Part shown: positions 9,188 through 20,006 of the stretch, piece after piece
How the letters are laid out: the number at the start of each line of letters is the position of its first letter
Numbering within the stretch: the stretch's first letter is position 1
The notes under the pieces: generated by a model
Databases searched by the model: none
The model's input: the letters and a program-made list of their open reading frames with translations, nothing else
What the model was told of the DNA's origin: nothing
Origin: Saccoglossus kowalevskii
Taxonomy: Eukaryota > Hemichordata > Enteropneusta > Harrimaniidae
DNA length: 34,728 nt
Direction: 5' to 3'
Assembly: GCF_000003605.2 (NCBI RefSeq)
Contig: NW_003110486.1
Coordinates: 61,253 to 95,980, forward strand
Position numbers and translations under genes: made by a program

Positions 9188-12100
9188 CAATTCTGTCCCA
9201 TCCTATTTGCAAAATGGCTGAAAAAGTTTACAATTTCCGTTAAAATTATTCTTTGTAGCTGCTACTCCTTAATTCTCAATGAAAGCCAAGATAAACATTT
9301 TGTTTGATAATAATTTATTTACGAGTTTCTAGTACTTAGAAGAAATAAGGTTCAGCAGAACTTTTAAGACAACCAATAGTCTGTAGCTTGTGCAAAATTT
9401 CACTATAAAGAAATGCTTGGGAAAAAAAAAATCTGCTCAAAAAAATTTTTTTTGTTAAGAACTTGCAAAATTATTTCTCATAACATTGAAATCACTAGTT
9501 TAAATTGTCTAATTGCTATTAGGAGAGCCATTTTCAAAAGACAATGCCTGGTTCACTTTTTCATGTTTGTACTGGAGTTGGTGTCTAGTTTCCGATTGTT
9601 TATTCTCTCAAGTTATCAGTTATACTACTGATATTTGTAATTGAAAATATTTAGCATTTCAAAAACAGAGGTTAATTTCTTTGAAATTAGATCCCAAATT
9701 TTCTCCTCGAGCTGAATCAAATTTCAGAAACGATTTCCACAATTTCCTGTGTCAAAGTTTAAGTAGGAAATTAATGATTTTATAAAAGGCTGCTCAGTTT
9801 GCTCAGTGAGGAACGATAAAAAAGCACAAGTTAGTCTGGGAAATGCATGAATATTTGTGGTAAATATCTATGCTAAAAACTGTGAAAATTGTTTTCTTTT
9901 ACACCCAGAATTTCGAAAAACTAGACGATGACAGCTATCTTAGGAAACAAGTGAATGAAAACTACAACAATTTTAATTTCAAAGAATAATTTTTCATGAA
10001 TTGTCAAATTAAGGAAATTCCTTGCAGGGATTGTTAATTAGACTGTTTACAATATAAAATTTTGTTTCTGCAGGTTACAAGTACCGGTATATAAAGTATC
10101 TGTAGATTGATAGGAATTCACGATTTGAGGGTTTTATGGCGCTAGAGACATTACTTGTCTTGCAAAATTAAAGCTGTGTACTGTAAATTAGTTCTCTGAT
10201 TTGTATAACTGTTTGGTAGTCACTTCATTTTCCCTACTGCATATCTAAATCCTGTCTGGGGTGTAGATTATAGATTTAGTAACCTTAATTCTCCTCGGTT
10301 TTCAACTCTATACAAAAGCCGATTGTTGGTTAAGTGTTTGGAACTGACATGATTGACTCTTTGATCATACCAGCAAATCTCAGTGCATGTATTTAGTGAA
10401 TGGACTATGTGTTCTTTTATCGCAGACATGGGTACTGTTTATTGTCTTGATTTCTCATGAATCTTAGCATCCCACTTGTTATCAAAAGTTTTGTTTTAAA
10501 CCGAAACAGGTTGTGTAGTACTGTAAAATACGTAATTTTAGATTAGAGACGAATGGAAATGATTAGAAAATAAGTTTTTCCAAATCGCAAAAATGCACAA
10601 TGTTGGGAAACAGTAATATATTTTTATTATAATATAGTATTTACTTTTTTAGAAATGCACACATACACAAAACTGTATTCATCATATGTTGAATATAAAA
10701 TGTGATTTATTTTTTATCATAGATAGACCCCTATAATGTACTCAAGCATATATACTAATACACCTGTGAGACCAAACATTATTTATTATTAATAAAGGAA
10801 ATGAAATAATAATTTTTTATATTTTTTTGCATAATTGTTGATCAATATAAATATTAACAAACAAAATATAGAAAAATACATATTAATAATGGGCAAAATG
10901 TTGCCCCAAATTGTTTGGTGAAGCCAAATTCAGATTTATTAAAGGTCCATGTCTTGCCACCCATATTCTCTTGTCGCATTTGTTTATGCCGTTTGCAATC
11001 TGGATTTGTCTTTTATTTACCATTGAAATTTTAAATCCAACAAATTTTTGGTTCTGTATATATTCTCGGAAATGCTTTTGTTCATGGACTGAGCATTTGT
11101 GCATTGCACTATGGGTAACTATGACCTCATTTAAAACAAACTGAATTTTGATTTGATGGATTTCTCTGATGTGAAGAATTTCTTGCTTGTTAGCGCCCTC
11201 ACATTGGAAAATCATCAATGTTTTTTTTTGGGGGGGGGGCATTTTGTTTTCCAAAATCAAAGTTTTTTTTTTTTTTTATAAATTGTTATCAAATTTTTGT
11301 TTTTGTCTAATTTAATTTTCTAAAATTCTGCCTCAAGCCAATCAAGAGATTCTCACAGCAAAAAGAAATAAGTTATTATATGCATGTTTTTAACTGACGT
11401 GTGCAATGACCAGAAACATGAATAGTTTGTGTCTGAATCTATCTATCGTCACTATTCATAAAAAATAAAATATGTTTCATTTTCAACCGATTTTTCTCAA
11501 AATGTTGATCAAACCCAGTATCTGATAGAAAATTATATTTATTTGATTCAAAATGATCAAAAAAAATATAAAAAATTACTTGAAACAGGCAAAATGTTGT
11601 ACCAAAATGTTGGCAGGAACAATTATGGTTTTCAAAAGGAAGAAAAAGAAAAGCTAAAAATAGTAAACATTTTTCATATAAATATTCATGTAAATATTTT
11701 TAAATCTTAAGTTTTTTAGTAAATTTTAGAAAAAATTAAATGAAGAGAGAGTGAGCATATTTTGTGAGGAATTTATTTATTCAGAGTATTTTTATCATAA
11801 ATGGGAGGCTGGGAGCGGAATTTGGTTTCACGCAATCTCTGTTACCATGAGAACAAATTACTCGTAGATTATGTATTCAGAATCTGGATCTGACCAACCT
11901 ATGTCAGAAAATATATTCATATGTTTCATTTAAGTAAATGATTAAAACTTGAAGGATGGAGGGATCATCGTATTGACCCCACTTTAATCAAATACTGCAA
12001 GTTTTCCATGTTTATTGCGTGATTAGAGTTGACAAGGATTTAGTTTCCCAGACGGATTGACTGACATCGCACCTGCTGTTTGGAAAGATACTCGAAGGAA

Positions 12101-12420
12101 TCTTAAACACAGTCACCGTTCTATAAATCAATGATAGAAGTAATTGCTTTTATTGTTTTGTTGAAATGCCTCAGTGTTTATAAATATTGATCATGCAATA
12201 AAATATGTGTGATACTCCTCCGTTAATGTAAATCGCTTTAAATTTGTGGGTGACAAATACCTGTAAGTCTGTAAAAATTGTAAAATTTTGGAGCTATGAA
12301 AATTTTTCTAGGGTCCTGAAGTGTCAACAACTTTCGTGAAATTTTGACTCCACAATTGCCATAAAATAATTAAATTCCAAATCCCTTGCAGCGAAAAATT
12401 AAAGCAGGGGAGTCGTCACC
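9188..12420. other. About 3.2 kb without a supported gene
   Basis: Strongly AT-rich, with homopolymer runs. A T run followed by about ten G lies near 11221-11239, and a long T run at 11263-11277. A 125-codon minus-strand frame (10883-11260) is open, but the plus strand is also open across most of it, it has no recognised motif, and its length is within chance for a region of this size. TACTGTAAAATAC at 10515-10530 resembles one end of the TA-flanked MITE family, but no partner end follows. Confidence 0.35.
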
Positions 12421-12430
12421 TGCGCATGCG
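12421..12430. promoter_or_regulatory. NRF1-like palindromic core (TGCGCATGCG)
   Basis: TGCGCATGCG matches the NRF1-type GCGCATGCGC core except at one end. It sits in a local GC-rich island (12410-12550) with CACGTGCAC at 12529 inside otherwise AT-rich DNA. An 80-codon plus-strand frame (12386-12628) covers the island but is not recognised. The island could be a small promoter, enhancer or transposon piece. Confidence 0.28.
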
Positions 12431-12780
12431 TCAGATGGCCATAGCGTGTCATTGTTTACAAACAAGCGTCTACCCATGAGCCTTTGCGTTTTTAACGTGT
12501 GTTATCGTCGCTTGGGACTCAATGCCCGCACGTGCACTGGTGATGACTCCCTCGCTTTAAGCAGTTTACAATATTTAGTCAAGCACTCCATATTTAAGAC
12601 AGGGGAAAAATTAGATTTAACTAGCTAAATTTCTATAAACCTGTCAACTATTGTGTGAAACCATGAATAATCGACCAAAACCTGACTTCTGACTATGTTG
12701 CATTTCAGTTTTGACTATGAGGCATATGTTGCATTTTTCACTAATTTTAAAATATGTTAAGGTGAAATTTATTTATCTAT

Positions 12781-12930
12781 GTAACCTTCTTTTCATCACA
12801 AATTGACAAAATATTCCTGTTTATAGTCTGCACTTTCCTTCAGAAGATTGAGACAAAAATAGCCAAATCTTTTGAGTAAAAACTGAAAATTGACTCAAAT
12901 TTTGTCTGTTGGCTCCAAAATTTTTAATAG
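12781..12930 (-). mobile_element. TTAA-type MITE (family A), degraded copy without insertion
   Basis: Reverse-complemented, this matches the interior of the element at 24607-25047: ATTTTGGAGCC.ACAGAC, GTCAATTTT.AGTTTTTAC, AAATTTGGCT.TTTTTG, CTTCTGAAGGAAAGTGCAG, then GATGAAAAGAAGG. The outer ends have decayed. At 12812-12813 it has an uninterrupted TA where the 24.6-kb copy carries the TA-flanked MITE, so it serves as a related empty site. Confidence 0.6.
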
Positions 12931-13350
12931 GTTTCTGCGTTTTGTAAATCAGGACCCGTTTTTTTCCTGCCAATTTTTAAAGAATGCCCTTGCCCTAAAA
13001 AAATTTTCAATAATTAGACATTCAGTCTTGAAATGTACATCTTTAGAATTGAATTATTTACAAATGTTTTACATCTGTGTCAAGAGTTCTACTCTGGGGA
13101 TAAGATAGCATGCTGAAAACAGAATTTACATAGATAGCCAGAACATTGGGCCTTGTGTTGTCATTAACGTGAGAATCCATCTTTTGTACAAATTGCTCAC
13201 CATTCTCAGCACTTTGATGTTTTAAATTAAGTCTTAGGGAATGAAGAAATGTTGCTCCAGGCAACATCTCAATTAATTCTACTGACAAGGTACCCTGGGA
13301 TGATACCTTAGAATGTAACAGTTGTTTTATTGATCTAAGAATCTAGAATT

Positions 13351-13366
13351 GGGGGGGGGGGGGGGG
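13351..13366 (+). repeat. Poly-G run (16 G)
   Basis: Sixteen consecutive G in AT-rich DNA. Intermolecular or slipped G-quadruplex formation is possible. Such runs are also prone to assembly or sequencing error. A shorter run (about 9 G) lies near 15510. Confidence 0.8.
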
Positions 13367-13543
13367 TATATCAGTTTTCTCTTTAATAGGACTGATTTTG
13401 TATATGGTAGTCAAAATGAAATCCTCAAAATCAAGTTTGGTCAGGTCAGGTGCTTGGAAGAGTGTTTTCAACGATGATCAATACTGTATGTGGTTGTATG
13501 GAATGTTGAAGTTGCAAACTAAAATGCTCATGTATCACAGCTA

Positions 13544-13572
13544 ATTTGCATAACAATACATATAATTTGCAT
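13544..13572 (-). promoter_or_regulatory. Pair of octamer sites 21 bp apart
   Basis: ATTTGCAT occurs at 13544-13551 and 13565-13572, two helical turns apart, in the opposite orientation to the trio at 8523. Weak evidence on its own in AT-rich DNA. Confidence 0.25.
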
Positions 13573-13823
13573 ACTTGTATTCACAAGATAAACGAGCATA
13601 AAAACATCATTTTACGTAAGGATATGCACTATTAATAGAATAAATATGGTGATAGTAAATTATGTCTATGAGCGAAATGACTGCAGGGTGGTATGCTTGC
13701 ACACTATGGCTCCAGATATGTAGTTTATGTAGTAGCTGGTTTTACAGCCTCTGTTGATGTAGTGATAGTATTTCTGGTCTCAGTTTTCAGTTAATATGTG
13801 TTCATGCTGCAGAAAAGAGGATT

Positions 13824-14000
13824 GAATTTCTGCAATAATAGTGCATCAAATCATGTCACACAAACACTCCACTTCAGACCATCATTTTGTCAGCATAGCG
13901 TCTGATTTCTGCAACAACTGTGCATTAAATCATGCCACACAGGCACAGCCGTCATCTTGCCAAGATCTTGATTTCTGCCAAAACTGTTTTTCAAATCAGA
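13824..14000 (+). repeat. Imperfect tandem repeat, about 65-80-bp unit, 2.4 copies
   Basis: Units begin GAATTTCTGCAATAATAGTG (13824), GATTTCTGCAACAACTGTG (13903) and GATTTCTGCCAAAACTG (13970). Each of the first two goes on through AAATCATGnCACACA and CATCnTTTGTC or CATCTTGCC. The last copy is partial. Nothing suggests coding. Confidence 0.65.
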
Positions 14001-14143
14001 GATTGGATGAGCACTGAGCCAAATTTTGGTGAGTTAAATTCTGTGAGTTTTTGCACGGGAAAATTTTCACAATTTTTGTATTGAAAACCTTTTGTTTGCT
14101 CAATTATTTTCATTATACCTACTCGTACCAGTACATTGATCAT

Positions 14144-14367
14144 TTACTTTTTCCCCACCAGACTTTCTTGCCCAATTTTTCTGCACATTTTTCTCATTTC
14201 CTTCAATATTTCCAAAAATAATAAACCATAATTTTGGAGCCTGCAGAAAAAAAATTGAGTCAATTTTTGGTTTTTCCCTCAAAAAATTTGGCTATTTTTG
14301 TCCCAATATTCTGAAGGAAAGTGCAGAATTGGTGATGAAAAGAGAAAACTAGTGATGAAAAGGTTAA
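14144..14367 (+). mobile_element. TTAA-type MITE (family A), uninterrupted copy
   Basis: A copy of about 224 bp with no insertion. Left end TTTACTTTTTCCCCACCAG and right end CTAGTGATGAAAAGGTTAA are degraded versions of the TTAACC(T)TTTCACAACCAG ends seen at 24607-25047. The interior matches strongly (AATTTTGGAGCCTGCAGA, GTCAATTTTTGGTTTTT, AAAAAATTTGGCTATTTTTG, TTCTGAAGGAAAGTGCAGA). TTAA target and C-starting inverted ends are characteristic of piggyBac-type elements. Confidence 0.62.
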
Positions 14368-14507
14368 CTCATCGAATTATATTTAAATAGAAGCTGACTT
14401 TTCTGCCTAAGTGGAATTTTCGCTGATGAGGAATACAGTGATCAAAATGTAACCGACTATAAAATTGTGTTCACCATGCTCGTCTCCACCATGTCACTCA
14501 AACAAAA

Positions 14508-14708
14508 CTTTAGAGACCCATACTTTTTTTTTGCCAAAATTTTGGTGTACCACTTTTTAACAATTTTTTTTTCTAAATCATTTTGTTCTCTGTTGACAAA
14601 GGAGACATAATTTTCAATTAGCCTTTATCAAAATTTTTGAAAAAATAAGTGAAAAATGTCACATTTTATATTGTGAATGGTGGTGATAGTTTCCACTCAA
14701 AGGGTTAA
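14508..14708 (+). mobile_element. TTAA-type MITE (family B), degraded copy
   Basis: The right end TTCCACTCAAAGGGTTAA (14691-14708) and the preceding TTGTGAATGGT match the element at 21105-21357 read on the opposite strand. The left end is decayed (ACTTTAGAGACCCATAC) and its position is a guess. CCACTCAAAGGGTTAA-type ends fit piggyBac-like MITEs. Confidence 0.45.
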
Positions 14709-15854
14709 TTAGACGAGCATTGTCTTATCAAGCTGGGTGTCAAACTAATTAACACTGTTTGCAGCTTGCATGTAGCTACATTAATTAAAAGGCTTAGATC
14801 CAGATGTGGGTGGGATGTTAATTTCAAGGTAATTAATTAAATTATTATGTAAATAGAGTTTAATATATTCGTCAGTTTCAAATACGGGTAATTACACTAG
14901 GAATCTTTTGAGTTCTATAAATGGATCGTCCATCGTCTGACGATCACATATCGTCTGAGTAAGTACTTATGATGTTTTATTTGTCAGATTTCATTTGGAG
15001 AATTCAGATTCCTTAGAATTTGATGGTAATTGAAATGTCATATTGGTTCACTTCATGTCATTTATATTTTCAGTGTTTACCATAGAAACTAATGTCTTTG
15101 AAAGCCATACTTTTAGTTCAACGTTTTGCACATTTTATATATTTTTCATTTTTTTAAATAATTATGGACCGAATTGATATTACTTCGAACTACAGTTGGT
15201 TATGACTTAAAAAAAAAATATAAAATGTGAACAAAATATCACAGCCTTATTTTAGTTACAAAAGTTGACTTGTACAAGCTTTCATTTCACTTTTACTGTC
15301 AGTATATTATTTTCACTGGTATTTAATTTCACTATTGTGACATCTTGAGTGTGGCAAAATTGAAAGAAACTTAGTTGAAAAACGTCATCTTCAGAAATGA
15401 GTCGGACAGCAGCAAGATAAATATAAAAACTACACATAAAAAAATTAAATTCTAATTTGCATGTAATTAAAGATTTTATTTTCTTGTTAAATATTGATTG
15501 GAAATGGAGGGGGGGGGTTGCACAAATTATTAGGTCCCTTATCAAGAACACTTTCATGGCCTATGTGTTATTGATAAATTATTGGTAAATCTGAATTTAA
15601 TATTCATTTTTATTGAGAGTGGTGAATAGCAGTAAACATAAATTTAGCTAAATGGCTAGGCAAGTCACTTTTCATTTAAATCAGTAAGACTATAATCCAA
15701 AGCACTTATTGTTTGGGCTGTTGTGATTATTGTTCATTGGCCATTCATTAAGTGTGAACAGACATACTACAATATTTAACTAACTGGCATGATCACACGT
15801 CTTTTTCCCACAAGGAATTTTAAGCAAACAAGAAACTGGTTTCTTGGACTGAAA
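14709..15854. other. About 1.1 kb without a supported feature
   Basis: AT-rich. A CATCGTCTGACGATCACATA stretch near 14931 has a small dyad (ATCGTCTGACGAT). A 91-codon minus frame at 15282-15557 has no recognisable content. A 9-G run lies near 15510. Confidence 0.3.
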
Positions 15855-16007
15855 TACTGTAAAGTAATTTATTTTTGCTATTTTCACTGATGGTATTATT
15901 CAGTAAAAATAAAATCCATTGAATATACTTTTTTTCCCTATATTTTACATTCAAATGTCTTTTCAGCGAAAATTAATTCTAGCCAAATTTATAAGTATTT
16001 TATAGTA
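15855..16007 (+). mobile_element. TA-flanked MITE (family T), copy 1
   Basis: A 153-bp foldback element. The left end TACTGTAAAGTAATTTATTT and the right end, which reads TACTATAAAATACTTATAAA on the other strand, are inverted relatives. Internal CCCTATATTTTACATTCAA and CAGCGAAAATTAATTCTAGCC are the family core in reverse. It is shorter than the 204-211-bp copies, so it has an internal deletion. Confidence 0.65.
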
Positions 16008-16044
16008 GATTAATTTTGTGGACGATCTTGGGAAATATGTGTAC

Positions 16045-16499
16045 ATGTATGCCATTGCCCCCATTGAAGCCAGTCATTATATTATGCTATTGCCTCAATG
16101 AAGCTGGTCATTAGATGTATGCTATTGCCCCAATGAAGCCAGTCATTAGATGTATGGTATTGCCCCAATGAAGCCAGTCAATAGATTTATGCTATTGCCT
16201 CCATGAAGCCAGTCAATAGATGTATGCCATTGCCTCAATGAAGCCAGTCATTAGATGTATGCTATTGCCTCAATAAAGCCAGTCATTAGATGTATGCCAT
16301 TGCCTCAATGAAGCCAGCCAATAGATGTATGCCATTGCCTCAATGAAGCCAGTCAATAGATGTATGCCATTTCCTCAATGAAGCCAGTCAATAGATGTAT
16401 GCCATTGCCTCAATGAAGCCAGTCAATAGATGTATACTATTGCCTCAATGAAGCCAGTCAATAGATGTATGCTTTTGCCTCAATGAAGCCGGTCAATAT
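16045..16499 (+). repeat. Minisatellite: 13 head-to-tail copies of a 35-bp unit
   Basis: 455 bp equals 13 times 35 in total, although copies 1 and 2 differ slightly in length. The unit is close to ATGTATGCCATTGCCTCAAT plus GAAGCCAGTCAATAG. Copies differ at a few sites (GCCAT/GCTAT, CAATAG/CATTAG, CCTC/CCCC). The interior copies 8-11 are the most alike, as expected from unequal exchange. Each unit holds a small dyad, CATTG-CCT-CAATG. The unit is not a multiple of three and no long ORF crosses it. Confidence 0.95.
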
Positions 16500-16714
16500 G
16501 TTTTATGACACCATTTTAATGTCAAAAACACACATTTCAATGCATAATATAAAGAATAATATTAGTTGTCTGTTGGTTTTTTGTATTCCAGTTAGCAGCT
16601 GTGTACAAAACATGCAATAACTATGTAATGCAATTACTTGTTGTACATGTCTAGATTCCTTGTTTCTTTGGCATGGAGCCTGTTCAATTATAGACCTTAT
16701 ATCTATCCCTTTCC

Positions 16715-16915
16715 ATCCACTCCCACTAACTGAATCATATGGCCCATCACATAGTACATGTCTCAGCGATTCGTTTCCATAATCTGTGCCCTGGTGTATT
16801 CATAATATACTTTATATAATATGCCCCCCTCCCTCACCCACCCACCCCTACTAACTGAATCATATGGCCCAACACAAAGTACATACAGGTCTCGGTGATT
16901 CATTTCCATCCCTTG
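16715..16915 (+). repeat. Direct duplication, 125-bp offset
   Basis: CTAACTGAATCATATGGCCC at 16726 recurs at 16851. Both copies continue through CACA-AGTACAT, TCTC-G-GATTC and TTTCCAT. The second copy is preceded by a C-rich tract (CCCCCCTCCCTCACCCACCC). This is a partial tandem duplication of about 75 bp of shared sequence. Confidence 0.7.
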
Positions 16916-17814
16916 ATTTGTTAGTGGTTTGTGAGTTATGCTAATAGTGTTCTGACACAAGCGGAATCCCAGTTGACTTATTCGCTGTCAGTTGATTTCC
17001 AATGTAGACTTTCGATCGTTATCATTGTCTATTGCACATCAAATGATTGAAACTTCTAAGTACTCTAAAGATAAAGCCGTTAATTGAGATTGCTGCCATT
17101 ATTGTCATGTTTAATCAGTGTTCTTCCCAGCAGGAAAATGCAGCATGGTGGCTAATTTGCATATGATTGTTTACTAATTATGTAAATATTTGGAGTAGAA
17201 AGTGTGTAATAAATTTTTCGAAAATTCAAGAATCGGGGTGCATCTCTGTGCTTGAAATGCTATTAAGAAAAAACTGCGAGTATTATTTTTTTTTTTATAT
17301 TTATATAGCTTTTATTAAATTATTATTGCATAAATAATAGATAATACAAACTAAAGGATAAAAAAAGTAAAACAAACAAAACACAATCATACCACAAACT
17401 TTTCTAGTCTAGTGCATATAAGAACAGATTTGTCTGATCATTCGTTTATTTACCCAGCTGAAGATATACAGTAAGTTAATTTTAATGACACTTTAACCCA
17501 TATCAGTCGTAAAATAAATAATTTTCTAAACATCGATGGATTTTCCTCTGTTTGTAAATTACCAATATTTAGTAAATCACTATGGGGTGCGTGTGGAAAG
17601 AAAGTGGTACAGTAATGTCTCGTGAAATACGAGTCATGTCACGATGTCATGTTTGTTGGGGCCATGCAATGGCAGATGCATAAAACATATTTTCTTTGCA
17701 CAAAATTTGAACGTGTATAAAATGACTTATGATTTCTTTTTGAATATCATTTAAAAGTTTTGATTGCAAATTAATTATCTCTAAACTCATAAAGTTCATA
17801 AACTTAATTAAAGA
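16916..17814. other. No supported feature
   Basis: AT-rich. A T run lies at about 17286-17296. GCTAATTTGCATATGATTG at 17152 contains a single octamer site. No gene. Confidence 0.3.
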
Positions 17815-17883
17815 TTAAAAATTTTAACAAAGGTGTCCCATGATTTCATGGTGTAGTGTAATCCCAGGGACCTACCCCTTTAA
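17815..17883 (-). repeat. Dispersed repeat, copy 2 (TTTAAAGGG end)
   Basis: Reverse complement of the 5464-5545 family. On the plus strand it reads GGTGTCCCATGATTTCATGG, AGTGTAATCCCAGGGACC, CCCCTTTAAA. It carries an internal TCCCATGATTTCATGG near-dyad. The other end of the element is not identifiable. Confidence 0.5.
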
Positions 17884-17942
17884 AATGTTGTTTGATCTTC
17901 AGCACACTAAAAGTGCTACGTGTATAAAGGCTTTAACTTCAG

Positions 17943-18050
17943 CGAATGACTGACCAGCCTCAGGCAGCCAGGTGGAGTGTCCTCGACAATGGCTTTCATG
18001 GTGGCATTGAATTCAAGCCCTGGTTTAGGAGTAGATACTTGACACCTTGA
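17943..18050 (+). other. GC-rich island with a short open frame; possible exon or repeat piece
   Basis: A local rise in G+C begins right after a plausible acceptor (GGCTTTAACTTCAG). The frame reads RMTDQPQAARWSV, LDNGFHGGIEFKPWFRSRYL, TP and then TGA at 18048-18050. No donor of quality precedes the stop, and the protein is not recognised. A second frame is also open for much of the island (GGVSSTMAFMVALNSSPG). It may be an unrecognised terminal exon or the relic of a dispersed element. Confidence 0.25.
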
Positions 18051-18198
18051 CCTTCTTTGTCCTGTCATGTAGAGTATGACAATGACTTTTTTTTAGTGCT
18101 AGTGGTTTATGTGATACTCTACTTTGTTAGTCAATTAATCACAAAAACACTGTTCTATCTACTTTGTGTCATGCCTTGTATTCAGAATGTATTGGAAT

Positions 18199-18409
18199 TA
18201 CTGTAAAAAAACTTTATTTTAGCTGGAATTAATTTTCGCTGAAAAAACATTTTGGGTGTTTTGTATGGAATTTATTTTCACTGATTTTTGAAAAGTTGAA
18301 TGTAAAATATAGGATAAAAGGTCTTTGCTGAAGTGTACTTTCACTGAATCATCGCTTCAGCGAAAATAGTGAAAATTAATTCCAAGCAAAAATAAAGTAT
18401 TTTACAGTA
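18199..18409 (+). mobile_element. TA-flanked MITE (family T), copy 2, nearly full length
   Basis: A 211-bp foldback. Left TACTGTAAAAAAACTTTATT, right TAAAGTATTTTACAGTA. Next inward, AGCTGGAATTAATTTTCGCT pairs with AGTGAAAATTAATTCCAAGC. The centre holds TTTTGTATGGAATTTATTTT and GAATGTAAAATATAGGA, shared by all copies. TA at both outer edges fits a TA target-site duplication as in Tc1/mariner-mobilised MITEs. It has no coding capacity. Confidence 0.85.
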
Positions 18410-19144
18410 ATATAAAGCTGAATATAATTACTAGAATTACCAAAACTAAACTATTTGTTGTACGTCTTGCATTTGAATTTTGTGTAAGCAGATAATGTAT
18501 GCATGTTATTCCCGGTCGGAGGTTCGTTGCAGAACGTTCTATGTTGCTAAGAAATGCACTACTGTGCCATGTATTTCTATAGGCTCTGTGCGAGCTGCTA
18601 TGAAACTCCGGTTGAGGAGCTGGGGAATATAGCTAAAGTTGAAAACAAACACAAACTTAACTTTGAGACAATCCTGAATAACCAAATTTATATATGTTGC
18701 GCATGTTATAGATGTAGATTTAATCTTGCTACACTGTACAACTTTACTATCCTTGTTTTCATCGGTTGTGGTTGTCAGGCGATGAAAATGCCGAGCTGAT
18801 CCCTCTCAAAAATTGTTTTCACAATTCAGGATTATTTTGAAGATACCAGAGAAATTTTCACTGCTAGAAAAATTAGCAGTGTTTACTAAATCATGAAATT
18901 CACAAAAATTTAACTTGAATGAAATTAGAGTGGTTTACAGTGTGTGACTATGAATCCATATTGAACTTAATGCAGTGAAAGTGAATAACAAGAATCATGT
19001 TTCCTGTCACCTTGTATCTTTGTTTATGTTCATGTTCATGTTCAGTGTTTGCATTTTGTGTTACAACAATAGCCCTTGACCTTCAGAAACACTTATGTCA
19101 ATGACCTATAACATCTATAAGTTCATATACATTTGTATAAAATG
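18410..19144. other. No supported gene
   Basis: An 81-codon plus frame (18554-18799), Cys-rich but unrecognised, lies in a moderately GC-rich patch that starts near TTCCCGGTCGGAGGTTCG at 18510. This patch superficially resembles the T-arm of a tRNA but has no A box before it. Three copies of a TTCATG step form a small microsatellite near 19028. Confidence 0.3.
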
Positions 19145-19570
19145 TTAAAGGCCCAGGTATACTATAAATACGGTCCTAAACAATAGGGATTATTTCCTTG
19201 CTTGTCACGCTGTAGTAAACAGCTCCAGCCAAGCCTCGATAAAAGCGCGTTTTTTCGAACTTACAGGTCGATTATGTCATGCCAAAGTGGATGCATGCGA
19301 CTATGAATATCACAGCAGTGACTGTGTGTAGTATTTATGACAATAAATAGTGTACGAGCTGAGATTTTGACGGATAAAAGTCAAAAACTCGAACCGGGGA
19401 AAGGGACACGCTACTAATCTTGAATAATTAACTACTGTCAATCAAAGTCACGTGATGTTGGACCGCTGAAACAGGATGCGTCATAGGCTATGCAAGTGAT
19501 TAACAACACTCATTAGCATAGTCACACCTCCAATTCACACTTGCCAGGGGCAAGTGAATTGGGCCTTTAA
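19145..19570. mobile_element. TTAA-type MITE (family C), 426 bp
   Basis: Perfect 11-bp inverted ends TTAAAGGCCCA / TGGGCCTTTAA enclose 426 bp. Each end includes TTAA, so the element can be read as a TTAA duplication with AGGCCCA ends, consistent with piggyBac-type mobilisation. Near the right end CACTTGCCAGGGGCAAGTG (19537-19555) forms an eight-base-pair hairpin. The interior is GC-richer, has CpGs and a CACGTGA E-box near 19450, and shows no ORF of note. Confidence 0.7.
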
Positions 19571-19785
19571 GCTACTTTGGTACAGACAGTTGTGAGTTAA
19601 TAAGGTGAATGTTTTATTCTGTAAAATTTAAAATGTTGTATACTAGTATATCAAGCTACTTTGTTAGACAATTGTGAGTTAATAAGGTATATGTTTTATT
19701 CTGTAACATTTAAAACGTTGTGTATATCAAGCTACTTTGCTACAGACATTTGTGAGTTAATAAGGTGTATTCAGTGGCATTTATA
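19569..19785 (+). repeat. Tandem repeat, about 76-84-bp unit, 2.7 copies
   Basis: Units start AAGCTACTTTGGTACAGACA (19569), AAGCTACTTTGTTAGACA (19653) and AAGCTACTTTGCTACAGACA (19729). Each continues TTGTGAGTTAATAAGGT, and the first two continue TGTTTTATTCTGTAA. The first unit directly abuts the right end of the MITE at 19145-19570. Confidence 0.85.
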
Positions 19786-19880
19786 ATGACTGATGTCCAA
19801 TTACATTTAGTCTTCTGAACACTACCCTGGTGGAACTTAGAGATTGATATATGTTGACTTGATTTGAAGATAAATATGAA

Positions 19881-20006
19881 GTTATTAAGAGGATACTGCA
19901 AAGTGTGCACGAAGACTGTACAGAGGGAGTATTGACCAACGCGCAGCGAAAGTCGATGCAATCGCGTACTGTCGAAGTGCATACTTTGCAGTATCTTCGT
20001 AATAAC
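19881..20006. mobile_element. Foldback element (GTTATTaaGaGGATACTGCAAAGT arms)
   Basis: The left arm GTTATTAAGAGGATACTGCA, then AAGTGTGCACGAAGACTGTA, pairs with the right arm. The right arm's reverse complement reads GTTATTACGAAGATACTGCA, then AAGTATGCACTTCGACAGTA. Arms of about 40 bp flank a GC-rich loop of about 45 bp (ACCAACGCGCAGCGAAAGTC). This is a MITE or stem-loop element with no clear target duplication. Confidence 0.75.

Noticed and set aside
10883-11260. 125-codon minus-strand frame as a gene
   Set aside because: No recognised motif, the opposite strand is also open over much of it, it starts in a poly-C/poly-A tract, and a frame of this length is expected by chance about once in 35 kb of such DNA.
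16045-16499. CRISPR-like array
   Set aside because: The 35-bp units are directly adjacent with no unique spacers, and the context is animal genomic DNA.
18505-18560. tRNA or SINE B box (GGAGGTTCGTTGC)
   Set aside because: No A box at a suitable distance and no SINE body or tail.
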